The notes: generated by a model from the sequence alone, not told the origin. 64,000 nt of DNA from Astropecten irregularis (GCA_963971285.1 OZ020263.1:4464001-4528000), one strand, 5' to 3'; counted from the stretch's first letter, positions 38,227 through 50,302 are shown. Translations and numbers: made by a program.

Positions 38227-38935
38227 ACTGAAGGGGAAGTCCGAATTCAGACTTCCAACCGAACATTTCGAGAGGTGGTGCAATAATAACAGTGATTAAA
38301 TGTATCTCTGTAGTGTTAGGAAACCAAGAATTGGATTTAAAACAAAGGAACGAATGCAGCTTTTTGATGCTTTCGGTAACCAGCCAATTGTAGCCGGCGG
38401 AGGAGCAGTGGGCTTACCTACACCAAGCTAAGAACTAAAATACATGCTCTTCTTTTGCGACAAACAATGATTGGATTGTGTGAAGTAAGCTAAAGGTTTT
38501 AGCTTGACAGAAATTTGAAGCATTTATTGATCTCATATGATGAGTTTTGATTATTTTTCTGAAAACCTTTAATCAAAACTGCATGATTCTCGCGTGCTGT
38601 GGCTTGCGAAGGATAGGGCCTATACCATAGAGGAAGGATACTTCCTCTATTTCTAGAGGGCGCCCTACAGCATTTTCGCTTGTGATTTTTTTTCGTATGA
38701 TGTGTGACGGAACACGTACTTGACGTGGTGTGATAATCAACCGAGAAATAATTTTATCTCATTTTAAGGCTTTGGGAAAAAACCCCATTAGAGTCGAATC
38801 ATCGATCAGGCTCCCTCCCTCTAAGCATTTTTAAATGTATGTTAATTAATGTGTTATTTCAGATCATTACTCTGGATTACTAAGTGGTTTGTAACAATAA
38901 AAATTACTCAAAGTAATAAACTCAATACAAGTAAC

Positions 38936-39040
38936 AAACTGCTGCAAACTGCTCATCGGCCAAAATAATGACGTGGAATTTATCAAAATGAGTTAGGAGG
39001 ACTGGACGCGTTAAGTAGAATCTTTATCGAAGGCTAAACA
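38936..39040 (-). repeat. Dispersed repeat E, decayed copy
   Basis: AAACTGCTGCAAACTGCTCA, TCGGCCAAAATAATGACGTG, GGACGCGTTAAGTAGAATCT then TTATCGAAGGC. The hairpin is degenerate here. Confidence 0.6.
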
Positions 39041-39117
39041 ATCTTGAGATAAAATAAAACTGAAGCCATGACAAAAGCCCATTGTCATCCGACAAAAGAT
39101 TTGCTTTACCATAAAAG

Positions 39118-39165
39118 ACGTCTAAGCAGAAGGTTGTGGGTTCGAATCCCAACAAGGAAGCATAA
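39118..39165 (+). repeat. tRNA B-box-like fragment
   Basis: AGGTTGTGGGTTCGAATCCC is a good B box, but no convincing A box lies at tRNA distance. Probably a truncated SINE. Confidence 0.4.
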
Positions 39166-39295
39166 TGATACAAATTCTTTAATTCTTAGCATTCAAGGAC
39201 ATGACCTAATTAGCACCTTACTTTAACTGAATACATGTATGACAAAATTATCAAAATCATTGTTTTACTTTGATTTTATTTCTGTATTTATCGTA

Positions 39296-39364
39296 AATTA
39301 AAACTCGAACTCGGGATTCGAACCGGCAACCTCATGAATACCGTACAGGCGCTCTACCTACGGG
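39296..39364 (-). repeat. tRNA-like fragment, antisense
   Basis: CGGGATTCGAACCGGCAACC on the plus strand is a reverse B box, and GTACAGGCGCTCTACCTACG is a reverse A-box region. Immediately abuts the SINE at 39365 in opposite orientation. Confidence 0.5.
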
Positions 39365-39540
39365 ACACCACCAATGTAGGGCTGGATAACTCAGTTGGTA
39401 GAGTGCCTGCATGGTATTCAGGAGGTCGCCGGTTCAAATTCCGCTCCATAGTCAATTTTTCTTTGTTCACTTTTCACTGACTTTAAATTCAGTCAGTTTC
39501 CCTTGTTGCTATTTTTGATGATTATAAATTAAATCTCTTT
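39365..39540 (+). mobile_element. tRNA-derived SINE
   Basis: GGGCTGGATAACTCAGTTGG TAGAGTGCC and GGTCGCCGGTTCAAATTCCG give A and B boxes. The body and tail match the 28245 copy (CACTTTTCACTGACTTTAAA then TTCAGTCAGTTTCCCTTG). Confidence 0.8.
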
Positions 39541-39553
39541 TGATTGTACCAAC

Positions 39554-39773
39554 CTGTTACCAATTGCACGTTCTTTTCCGTCACAACTGGTGGCCTGGTT
39601 GTAGGCTCAATCCAGCATTCCCTGAACCCGCTTGATGAGTCGCTGTGACTATCACGTAGCAGAGCATCCTTAGACTGTGCATCCGAGTCACGGGAGTGTC
39701 TTGGACGGGCGGAGTGCAGGCTGGTGGGAGAGACTACCGATCGCTTGTCATGACATACTATTGCTGAGCCCAT
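39554..39773 (-). CDS. Candidate alternative 5' coding exon, possibly of the long PKG isoform
   Basis: An open frame starts MGSAIVCHDKRS, continues Ser/Arg/Asp-rich, and runs about 73 codons to a CAG|GTTGGT donor-like site at 39554. A second, weaker donor option is at 39561. It is not made of any repeat family recognised here. If spliced at 39554 it ends in phase 1 with a single G. The acceptor at 35996 needs exactly one base (G+GA = Gly), so joining to the PKG exon keeps the frame. Gly2 and Cys7 would be candidates for lipid modification, as at the Gly2 of PKG II, but residue 6 is Val, which is not ideal for N-myristoylation. I do not recognise the sequence itself. It could also belong to another gene or be a chance frame. 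Confidence 0.28.
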
Positions 39774-39884
39774 GCAAATTGTGGGAGTGGCTTAGCTGTC
39801 AATGGGGGTGTTGGAGGACTACCTGCTTGAATAAAAAACAAACAACAACAAAACAACAACAAAAACTCTGTAATTCGGTATTAT

Positions 39885-40000
39885 GTGGATCGGTTTGCGG
39901 AAACACCATGTAAGAATCGTTCGTACATTTTCACTTCTACTTCGTTCGCACTTCTCGTAAGGTCTCAACGTTTCGACTAGCCTCCTCTAGTCATCATCAA
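39885..40000 (-). repeat. Dispersed repeat J with hammerhead-like hairpin
   Basis: Matches 9205-9325: CGTTCGCACTTCTCGTAAGG, TCTCAACGTTTCGACTAGCC, TCCTCTAGTCATCATCAAC. On the minus strand it is TTGATGAT-GACTAG-loop-CTAGTC-GAAACGTTGAG. An (AAC)n tract precedes it at 39834-39866. Confidence 0.65.
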
Positions 40001-40680
40001 CAAATTATCAACATCAACTCTGTATTTATTATTCAAAGACAGTACAATAGACCTAACAACGATGGTAAAATAAAGGTCGTCTTCAAAATTATCTGCCTAC
40101 GGCTTAAGTCTTGAGTTCACACAGGGCCATAGCGGCTGCAGTTGTTTCCCATAACCTCGTGTGTAATTTCAAGCCAAAGCAAGGTAATTTTGGACAAAGC
40201 GTAAGTCATTTATAGAGTGTCTGCATTATTTTGTCATTTTCATGAAAACAATTTGGAAGGAAGACGTACGGGGGTTACAGTGAGGGGGAGGGGGAGGGGG
40301 TGTAAGATTTCTTCGAAGAGGGGTGTCGCCTATAATATAAGGGGGTGCCTCTTGTTTGATGTGTAGACGAAGAGTCTTGGCTTTTCCACAATTCCTGCAC
40401 GTCGAAATTATTTTATAACTGTGAGCAAACAAAAAAGACTGGTTAAGTTAAATTGTACATTATCTCTGTAAAATGTGTCAGCAGGGGAACATGGGAAAGT
40501 TGACCACCTCTCGCGATGCGTCTCCCCGTGAAGGGTATGGTAGCCCCGTGTGGACATTTTAAATCTCGAAAAAATGCGAAGTTCTGTGAATATATGTTTT
40601 ATTTTCAAATCTTGTAGTGAATTTTGTTCACGGCTTGCTTTCTCGAGACTGCTATTTTTTTGCGAGAACTTGGTAACTTT

Positions 40681-40700
40681 TTTTGGGGGGGGGGGGGGGG
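40681..40700. repeat. Poly(G) run
   Basis: TTTTTTGGGG continuing as about 18 consecutive G residues, a G4-capable homopolymer tract. Confidence 0.85.
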
Positions 40701-40974
40701 CAGAGGTTTACCTACATTTTGGGCGTATTTTGTAAGCCCTACAGGTAGTTTTGCGCAAGTTATTGCTGGCTTCATAAGCTAACTCAACGTAATTAGTGTC
40801 CCTTTGATGAGTTTCTTTGAGACTACCATATAGTTGTGGGGTGGGACGGATGATGAAAGCCATACCAACGACCGAATGCCATCCAGAAAAGCAACCAGTC
40901 CTAAGTTTTTCTTTACCGATTCCTGGTTTCCAATTCTTAGTGGCTGATATACCACTATAACCATCTCAATTGAT

Positions 40975-41016
40975 TTTGTGTGCCCGGTTGGTGCCCGGTT
41001 GGTGCCCGGTTGGTGA
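40975..41016 (+). repeat. 11-bp tandem repeat TGCCCGGTTGG
   Basis: Three consecutive copies of TGCCCGGTTGG, with one more copy at 41069-41080. Confidence 0.8.
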
Positions 41017-41596
41017 AACCTCTGTATGGTCGAGTCTTTCACATTGGGTCGTTTGTGCACTGTTTATGCCCGGTTGGTGTTCTGCAAGTTCTTCATTTTG
41101 TCGGTATGGATATTATATCTCAATAAAATGGACTCCCGTCGAAAATCAGCACTATCCAGCGAAGGCGCCCATGTTCTTTAATTTAATTTAACCATAGAAC
41201 AGTTCTGACGTCAGACCTGTTGAATGCTTCATACGGGAAAAAAGAGTCTGAGACCGCCCAACTCTACCCGAGGGGAATGATCGTACGCGGGATACACATA
41301 CGGTGCAGGGTGATACCCGACCGTATGATTTGATTACCGTGTCATCATCCGCCGGTGTTATACGGCTCAACTTGATATCACTACGCCCCAGGGTGCACGT
41401 GTGATAGGTACGATTTAGAAGCCTGCTCAAGTGTAGATAAAAACCGACCATGCGCAGGAGAGGAGAAAAGAGACAAAGTTTTGGTGAACAATTTTGTTTA
41501 CTCCAGCGAGTAAAGTCTTAAAACCCGCCTAAAAAAATAGCAGGTCCTTTTCCAAACCTCGGTTCCGGCTCTCAGAAATGCTCCGACTCCTTTTCG

Positions 41597-41952
41597 TTGA
41601 AGGTAGTATCATACTTTGGTAAGAAACCAAAACAGAAATGTTCACAGATTTGTAAGAAGATGATGCTGGTATAGAAACCTACCGTTAAAATGTTTCCGCC
41701 TGAAATGGTGTACTTATCCAGAAATTAGTAAAACAGCGACCAAAAATCTGTTTGATCTTTTAAAAGATTAAAAATAAAAGAGAAAAGACTTAAGAAATAC
41801 TGTGGCTGTTTTTCACTGTTTTCTCAAAAAGTGGTCACCGTATGGGACTGAAATTTTCACAGATGACTGTTATTATTTCTGTCTTGATATTTTTGCCCAT
41901 GGAATCTGTATTTCTTTGATAAAAACCAAAGTATGATATGTACTACCTTTAA
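41597..41952 (-). mobile_element. TTAA-MITE subfamily A
   Basis: Minus-oriented, near full length. The left target reads TTGA and the right one TTAA. Left TIR AGGTAGTATCATACTTTGGT is perfect. Confidence 0.88.
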
Positions 41953-42485
41953 GACTCTTATAATTCTCTACATTTGTTCATGATCATAAACATGAACTAA
42001 AACACGCATAGCATGGAGGGGACAAGAGTATAGGAAGGAAAACATAAATAGGTAAATGCGATTAGTTATTCTACAACATATAATACTCAACCTAGTTTCT
42101 TCCGTCTAAAGTGTATTATTTATTGATTTTGCCCGTTGATGCGTAATATCATTTTAACGGATAAAGATCAGTAACATATCCGACCGAGCAGGCTTATAGG
42201 TTTATACACTTGTCGCCTAGGCATATGTGTATTTCCCGGGGGAACTTCGACGGCGCAAAAGGCAGAGCAGATCCCCGGGAGAGGATCTCCATGATCCCCT
42301 GGGAGTGATCTCGATTTGGAGAAGAGCATTTAGAGAAGAATTAGATTAATCGGATGCGGATTAGACGTGAAAAACTAAAAAACAATATACGGGATACTGG
42401 CCACGTTATCAGCGGCCGATCACAGAGTAATCTCAAAGCAGACGTTTAAAATGGACAGCAAGTTCGTTGTAAACAGTGCATACTC

Positions 42486-42837
42486 ATTTTAGGTATGATT
42501 GGTCAACAGAATAGCACTTATACTTTGCCTAATCAAACATGTACATAAGATGTCAATTTGAGCTCAATCGGACATCTGAGTCACGGGAAATAAAAATAGC
42601 AAAAAAAAAACCGATTCATTTTTTCTTATAAAACATAAAGATTGGTTTTGAGCTAATTACCTAGAGATCAAAACTGTTTTCGGTCTTGGTTTTAGTAATT
42701 GTTTTCGGATAAATACACCATTTCAGGCGGAAATACTTTAACGGTATCTACCAGCACCATCTTGATGCCCTAAAAGTTGTACAGAATCTGTGAGCATTTT
42801 AGTTTGGGCATGTTAACAATCCTGTACTGTACCTTCA
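42486..42837 (+). mobile_element. TTAA-MITE subfamily B
   Basis: Left end eroded (TTTTAGGTATGATTGGTCAA), right end AACAATCCTGTACTGTACCT. GAGCTCAATCGGACATCTGA and GGATAAATACACCATTTCAG are present. Confidence 0.82.
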
Positions 42838-43361
42838 ACAAAAACTTCTTAATGATGAATTTCAGATAATTACACGGGGTAATTACACGACGTATCCACC
42901 AAAACAAAGTGAATTTGGATCAAAACAAAGTAATTAGCGGATGTTGAATAATTCATTGCTATAATTATTTGGTGTTCAACGCAGCAATTATCGTTGCAAC
43001 GGCCAACGAGCTGACAGCATATCATGCTGAAATGTATGGTGCAGGTATATTTGTTAGGACTGAATGTTTTGAAGCATTTTACCGTATATCTTATTCTGGT
43101 TTTTTTTTCAGTCGCAGCAAAACATCTCGAATCCGTTTTTGTTTGCTCAAGTTATCATTATTATCACTTGTGCGCAGTTGTCAAGATACCAGCATCTTGA
43201 AATGAACCATCTTGTGCGTTACTAAGAATCAGTCGAAATTCTTCGAAGGTAACGTGCTGGCCCTAGTGAAGTACCACAGAGATTGCCCTCGGTTATGAAA
43301 TTACGAAAGTCGTATTGCTCTATATCTGACGAGGAAACCATTATCTCTTTTATTACTGTTA

Positions 43362-43727
43362 TTAAAGGTATAGTACAAGATAAATAACATATACCCAAGC
43401 AGAATTGGTCACAGATTTACGTATAACTTTCAGGACATGAAGATGGTGTTGGTAGTATAGAAACATACCGTTAAATCATATCCGCCTGAAATGGTGTATT
43501 TATTCAGAAATTAGTCAAACAAAGACGGAAAACAGTTTTGATATCGGGGTATGGTCAAAACCATTCTTAATGTTTTATAAAAAGAAATTTTTTTTATCGT
43601 GACTCAGATGTCCGATTGAGCTCAAATCTTCAAAGGCTTATCATTTCATGTAGGCCCTATACATAATTATTAGACATCTTGTGAGTGCTGTTGTGACCAT
43701 TACCAATCATGTATATTTTACCTCTAA
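43362..43727 (-). mobile_element. TTAA-MITE subfamily B
   Basis: Left TTAAAGGTATAGTACAAG, right ACCAATCATGTATATTTTACC. Minus orientation, with GACTCAGATGTCCGATTGAG inside. Confidence 0.82.
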
Positions 43728-45194
43728 ATGCAATTTGTTTTAAGGCCAGATTGGAACAGGAACAATAATAGACTCTTAGCTTAGTAAGTTGGGCCCACTG
43801 TGACTGAAATTCGATACAATAGACACACAACAAAAGGCTGTTCCGTTCGGCTAATCAGAGTTTAGATTCCTTAATAAATTGAATTGCTTCAAAACAATCC
43901 TAAAATTATGGAAAATCCTGCAATATACAAATTGAATGTATATACATGCATGTGAGTAATGAATTTGACAGAACGGTGGTTTTTGTCTTGGCCCTCGAGT
44001 TAAAGCCCACCAAGACGGCTTTACCTCAACTCAATAAAAAATGCCAGCCAGCTTTCTTTCGCCAACTCCCAACATGAATATCCACGCTTCCAACCATCTA
44101 TACAAGTCAATTGAATTACACCAGGAAGCTTTCTGGCGCAAAAGAATGTCTCCACTTTTAACTTTTGCTCCGAGACACATTATAAAATCCACTTTTATCT
44201 GACCCAGTTCTTTGGGCTCCGTTTTTAAAGATACCGCGAATATTGCTATGAGTATAGGCTATGCGGATAAGAGGACTGTATATAATTTTCAAATGCATAA
44301 TTATTCGGAGCGATATTGCCCGGGTATCGAATACGGTATGGTCCCACGCAAGGGTATTTAACGGCGGGGAAGCGTTTGGGCGGTGACATTACGACTTAAA
44401 AGGCAGCAAGCACGCCCCCTGCTTAAGGTGGCCCCACCCCTCCCGGCTCCGATCGGCTTACGCTTTTGACATTTTACTTAGGAGTCTGATGATTGAAGAC
44501 AAAAATCTTAAGGAGATAACATCACGCCTGCAGAAAGCACATACTAAACCACCCTCCACAGTTCAAACCCTTGGCCATCATTCGTTTTAGTGCACAAACG
44601 CTATGAATCTCTGACAGCCCTCGCATTGAATGTTATCTTCCTTTAATCCGGTAGTAACACAATCTCCCCCTTTTAGTTGGAGGGATTTCATGTTCGATGG
44701 AGGAGGGAAAACAGGAATAAGGACCCAGAGCAGTATAGCAATGCACGCGCCTGCCAATTCCCTACAGCATCATGATGTCAATTTGGGGAATGTGAACATT
44801 TTCCTCCGTGGCGTGACGGCTGCCGCACGGTCGCCTGGTGCACGGCCCGGCCCGGCCAGGCCGGTGGCGATACATCTTACTCGCTGTCTCCGTTGAGTGG
44901 GAGACTAATGGAATCGTAGGCTCGTACTCCCATCCCTGGTTGACTGATGCGATTTGAACGCTGCCATTTGTTTAAATACGAGAGAGGGGACTGGGGATTG
45001 AGAAGGAAATAAATGACCGTTTGCAGAGCGACGTGGCTGTGTCTTACAAAAGACATGTAATGACTATAGCTTTTTGAACATGTGACGAGATGCTCGTTCG
45101 TGTATAACACGCTCTGGAATTTCAAGAGGCGAATAAATTCATGATCTGCAATATACATGTATCTGTGCATCTATAATTTATCCTAAATGGGACC
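43728..45194. other. Non-coding, nothing recognised
   Basis: Slightly GC-rich at 44800-44870 (GCACGGCCCGGCCCGGCCAG). No exon could be supported. Confidence 0.45.
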
Positions 45195-45420
45195 TTGGGG
45201 AAACATTCCAATAGGGTCGTGCATAACTTTACTTACCTATTTCTAAATATCCTCCAAACCAATGAACTTGAAAATGACATATGTTTCTGTTGAGAGCACT
45301 CTCTTTTTTCTATAAAAATTGGACTGTAAAAATGTGTCTATAAAAGGTACCAAAAACGTTAGGGCCAGGACACCAAAATGTCTCCTTAATGTTCGGTGCA
45401 TGTTATTGCAAACCTTGTTT
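45195..45420 (+). repeat. Dispersed repeat G
   Basis: Second copy: AGGGTCGTGCATAACTTTAC, CCTATTTCTAAATATCCTCC, AATGAACTTGAAAATGACAT, GAGAGCACTCTC, TAAAAATGTGTCTATAAAAG. Confidence 0.65.
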
Positions 45421-46439
45421 CCTTAAAGTCCGATCCAGGTGTATAGGCCTACTCCTAATACTAAGTCTTATTTAGAAATAGATGCGAAGGCTGAAATATT
45501 AAGACGACAATGACTTAGGTGGCATTTCCGGAACACCTAAATACCCTATGTTGTTCTTTGTGGACTTATCACAACTTTTTTTCTGTTATCAATCTTGGCT
45601 TTATAGCCCAACTTTCCAGGGGCAGTCTGTAATAGAATACGAAGATTTAAATAGTTCAATATTGAAAGCTACGAATATAAAATTCGGTCTTTCGTACGCC
45701 CATTATTTTTATCTGGCCAAGTCGACTTAATTATGGCACTCGTAGAGCTCCGTCTTTCTGACGTTTTGAGCGCAAGAGGGCGCTGTCCATCTTTTACAGT
45801 CACTCAGGGATGCACCACACTAAATAGCTCAAAAATCAATGCGCCGAGCTGATTATCACAATGTGTGTACCCTCAAATGTTTTTTAAATATGCAATTTGG
45901 GGGGTCGTGCAATTAATATATTGTGTAATTTTGACTGGTTATGACAACCTTTGGGTTCAGTGCTTCAGCCTGTTGTGGAGACTTGAGATATTTTGGTTTA
46001 AAATCCGGTCCTACATTGTCTTGAACGTGGAGGGTTGCTTCATGAAAACTCGTAGCAAGTCGGTTACGGAAGAAGGACATTTCGGGGGTGTTTTTTTCTT
46101 GGAGCAATTAGCAAAAAATCCAATCGGTTACCCAACCAAAAATTGAAACGAATTGGGTAGATGAGAGTTCACACTATCATTTACACTATTGCACAAACAA
46201 CTGAGAAACTTCTGGATGGTGATTTTTGAACTGTGAAGTTGAGGGATTTTACACTAAGGTCAATGGGAGTTTATTTAGTGTGGTGCACCCTCAGTCCTCG
46301 ACTCTTAATGGTTGTTTTTCGAAGATTAATTCAAAATTTCGTTGGTTTAGAAATAATGTTAAACTACACAATGCATTCACTAAATTATATGCCATGCTTA
46401 TGTGCGCGAAATAACATTTTTGGTGGTTAGAATAACTTA

Positions 46440-46573
46440 TAATGCCAAGAAATCATTATACAAGGCATGAACATCAAATGGAATTTTGAATGGCGGTTTG
46501 TTTTATTGAGCAAGACATTATTGTACTAGGCAATTTTTGGTGCTTAACAGCTCCATGAATTAGGCACCAGCGT
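46440..46573 (+). repeat. Family C fragment
   Basis: GAACATCAAATGGAATTTTG and TTTGTTTTATTGAGCAAGAC match the right half of the 19113 copy. The terminal GGCCCC is degraded to AGGCACC. Confidence 0.6.
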
Positions 46574-47477
46574 CCCGAATTTAAACTTAAATTACCCAAC
46601 ATGACTTAATGACATAAATGAAAATACTGAAGGTAATTGATCGTTTTTGTCCAGTGTTTTTGGACAATTTTGGAGATTTATTACATAAATTTAATAGGCA
46701 TTATGTCGACATCACAGATATTGTCTTTTTTTACTCGCAGCAGGCTGGTGTTCAGGATTATTATAGGCCTATGCATACTGTCATATTTTAGAATTGTTAA
46801 ATAGGTTTGAGACATTTTCAAGTTTATGTCAGCGAATTACATTAGTCGACATTTAGCTTATACCAAGGCGATTTTGCGCTCAATGGTTTTACGTTGGAAA
46901 ACTACGAGCGTGTCTCCCAACAGATTTATTGCCTTCAATATGAATCTCGTAAGTGGTTAAAATGCTTGTACTGGTGCTTTAGAATAATAACTGACACCAA
47001 AACTAGGTTTGCAAACGAAGAGAAAGAGAGATAGTGAAGAGTTAAATGGAGCGACAAAGTTTGGTCTTTCTGTTTAAACATATCGAATTTCGTTCCAGAC
47101 CAAACGAAAGACAGTGTGCATAAAGGTAGTGTTAATATTTGCTCTTGTCACCTTGTCGTCTCGATTCCAGGTTTCCATGGTGACTAGATATTATGGTTCT
47201 TATAGCGGGCATACACAGCATGTTTGGAGGGAAAATGCGAACAAGAGACAACAAACCTTTATCCTATGTGCAGGCGGCCAATTGATGTAAATGACCCTCT
47301 CAACACATTGTCACGCATAGTTACGTCTGTGGTGACTTATCACTTTGGTTCATATCTATTATTTGACGAGTACTTGTAATTATTGAATAACACACATTAA
47401 TTTTTAGTTTCATTGACGATGCATTATTTTGATCTGTACTGTCTTTGCGGGATATTACAGTGAAAAGTATTTTCTGT

Positions 47478-47630
47478 TTAAAGGTACAATACATGATTGG
47501 TAAAAGTCACATAACATCACTCACACTTTCTCAGATCAAACATGTGCATGTACATGAAATAATACACATGTGACAATTTGATCTCAATCGGAATCTGAGG
47601 CATGAGAAAATATTGAAAACCCGACATGTC
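47478..47630 (+). mobile_element. TTAA-MITE subfamily B, 3'-truncated
   Basis: Perfect left end (TTAAAGGTACAATACATGAT) and the first about 150 bp only. It stops after AAAATATTGAAAACCCGAC. Confidence 0.75.
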
Positions 47631-48011
47631 AGCTTGTACAAACCAGAATAAGCCTATACTTTACTATTAATATGGGTTTCTGGTTGGGTGGCCTTATGTT
47701 CCCCAGTTACTACGATAAGAATGTTGAACACGATGAGTCAGCACCTGCCACATTTACACTGATTGAAACCTGTCACATCAACTATAGGACTATAGACCTC
47801 AGAGATTTGTGTTTCATATGCACTGGAAGAGAACCGTAAAACTTTGATGACTCGCAACATTTTGTTAGTCCGTCACCATGTATAGAGTGTGACTGAGTGT
47901 GACACATACCATTATTTGAGTCGCCATTGTATGAACCAACTAACAACCAGCTAGCAAGACAGACAAAAAGACCAACCATCGAACGAGATAACTTAATACA
48001 ACATGCTTAGC

Positions 48012-48262
48012 AGGGGCCAATTTCATGGAGTTGCTCAGCACAAAAAAATGCTCAGCACAAAAATGTCTTGCCCAATAAAACAAACCACCATAAACAATTC
48101 CCGATTTGATAGGCCTATTCATGGTCAGCGAACAACAGCCAAAGAACAATCGCAAGCGATACACAACACATGGAAATTTGGCTGTTAACCCTGTTTTCAT
48201 TAAGACAGAAATGTCATGTTTTGCAAATGTTTGTGCTATGCAGCGCCGTGAAATTGGCCCCT
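48012..48262 (-). mobile_element. GGGGCCAATTTCA MITE (family C)
   Basis: AGGGGCCAATTTCATGGAGT on the left, CGCCGTGAAATTGGCCCCTG on the right. The interior AACAGCCAAAGAACAATCGC matches the 19490 copy. Confidence 0.85.
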
Positions 48263-49106
48263 GTTTGAAGGCTATATACAATACATGATTTAATTCCATG
48301 CAACAATTACAATGGACAACTGAAATAACTAACAGGAAAGCACGAAAGAATAAACTCGCATGCGATTTAACAGTTACATGGATATTGACGCTAACGTTTC
48401 TGCATGCAATAATGGTTCACATCAATAAGACAACATGCACAATAATGGAATGATAATCGGTGTAGAAATAGGTCCATGTACATATGCCTACGTCAGGTCG
48501 AACGTGAACATCATCAAAATGAAAACGAATCAAAAGAGTCAGTGCTTACCACTTGTCACAAAATCATCCTTAAAATTCCAAAATCCTGGCGGTATTATCA
48601 TTAATTCCAAGAGCCCGTTCGAAGAAAAATCAGTGACAGTCCGGTCCACTATGTGATTTCACAGACACGGTACAACAAACCGTTAGGTGTTATAGTTGTG
48701 CGTAGTCAAGCCACCAGTCAACAACGCAACCCAAATAATAACCAAAGTCACGAAAGACGGTCAGAAAAGTTATGGACTTTGGATGATAGCTGGGTTCAAC
48801 GTGGTTTGTGTATTATTACGTGCAACCCATTCATGATGCACAGTCGTGTAGACTGAGGGAGTTTTGATAAGGCTTTGTTGACTTAAAATGCACAAATTTG
48901 CACACCGGCACTACCACAATAATATCCTGCACTACGTTTCCATTAGCACCAGTTCACGGATTCTATAATAGTCAATATTATAATATACTCGCCAATACTT
49001 GTCATCTTTGTTAAAAATTGATCCCAAAGCGATGTCCGAATCCTTGTTGCTATGCAATTATGATACGATTGTCATGCCAGCTGTCATTTTTGTGGTATAT
49101 AGGCCT

Positions 49107-49480
49107 TTATAGGTAATATCATACTTTGGTTTTTATCAACGAAATACAGATTCATGGACAAAAATATCAAGACAGATACAGTAACAGTCATTTGTGAAAA
49201 TTTCAGTCCCATACGGTGCCCATGACTTTTTGAGAAAACAGTGAAAAACAGCCACAGTATTTCTTAATTCTTTTCTCTTTTATTTTTGATCTTTTGAAAG
49301 AACCAAACAGTTTTTCGGTCGTTGTTTTACCAATTTCTGGATAAATACAGCATTTCAGGCGGAAAAATGTTAACGGTATGTTTCTACCGTCACCATCTTC
49401 ATACCCTGTAAGTTAGGCTTATACGTAAACCTATGAACATTTATGTTTTGGTTGCTTACCAAAGTATGATACTACCTTAA
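49107..49480 (+). mobile_element. TTAA-MITE subfamily A
   Basis: Left AGGTAATATCATACTTTGGT, right ACCAAAGTATGATACTACCT followed by TTAA. Full-length interior. Confidence 0.87.
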
Positions 49481-49918
49481 AAAAAGACCAAGTGTAAAAA
49501 GGAAAATCAGTCGGCATTTAGGTTTGTTGACCTTATTCATAGCAGATAAAAACAGATTGGCAATAATCTTTTATCCAAATCGAGCAAAAGGGATTACATG
49601 CTGTGAATAAACATGATTTAGATACGTATTATAATTATGCAGGGGGCACATTTATACATAACGAAGCATACTAATAGGGAAGAAGTTTGACCGGTTCCTT
49701 ATTGACAAAGGCTATCTGATGTAATATCTTTGGATTTTCCCCGATTATATTTTCCCCCGCTCATTATACTGTGTCACGAATCCATGCGATAGGGAGTGTG
49801 CCTCATCCCTTCTGTATGTAAAATTTGGAGTTTATTATTTTGTTTACAAGGAGTACGGTTTGTGTGATTTTATTCTCATTGCAAGTTAATTTTCTTCACA
49901 ACAACCTTACAAAGAAAA

Positions 49919-50027
49919 GTACGGAAGCGTATAGGGGCCACAAGAAAAAACATTGAGTTGCTATCTCGCCGCGGCGAGATACCAACTCGAACTTGCAGGT
50001 GGCATGGCCCTTATACTCTTCCGTAGA
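49919..50027. mobile_element. Hairpin element centred on CTATCTCGCCGCGGCGAGATA
   Basis: ACGGAAGCGTATAGGGGCCA and TTGAGTTGCTATCTCGCC pair with GGCGAGATACCAACTCGAA and TGGCCCTTATACTCTTCCGT. The centre is a GC-rich perfect palindrome. About 110 bp. Confidence 0.75.
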
Positions 50028-50196
50028 AAAGCGCCTGCAGTTTGCAAACAAAAGATATTGAAATTACTTCATTATTGTAAAAACAAAACATTCAATCACG
50101 CATGCCCTAATATATAACACACAGTACTGATAAGATCTTGAAATAACTAAACAAAAATAATTATAATGGACCTTTTTCGAACTTATTACCTATCAC

Positions 50197-50245
50197 AGGG
50201 GTCGATTTCACGAAGTCCTACGATCGATCGTAACTCGAGTTATGA
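50197..50245. repeat. GGGGTCGATTTCA element, one arm only
   Basis: GGGGTCGATTTCACGAAGTCC followed by TACGATCGATCGTAACTC. The other arm is absent. It abuts a SINE-like tail at 50305. Confidence 0.55.
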
Positions 50246-50302
50246 ATGACGTAAAATAATAACAAATAAGAATAAAAAGAATACAAAATATAAATATAAT
50301 AA

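Larger units (their letters stand above)
45421..49106. other. Non-coding apart from the listed family C and B copies
   Basis: No exon recognised. Several frames near 45865-46430 are open in both strands over AT-rich sequence and look accidental. Confidence 0.45.

Noticed and set aside
40681-40700. Poly(G) tract as a regulatory G-quadruplex
   Set aside because: A bare homopolymer with no nearby gene. Nothing supports a regulatory role.
42230-42310. Palindromic CCCGGGGG/CCCCGGGA words as a small TIR element
   Set aside because: Short GC-rich words recur, but no consistent pair of ends could be aligned.
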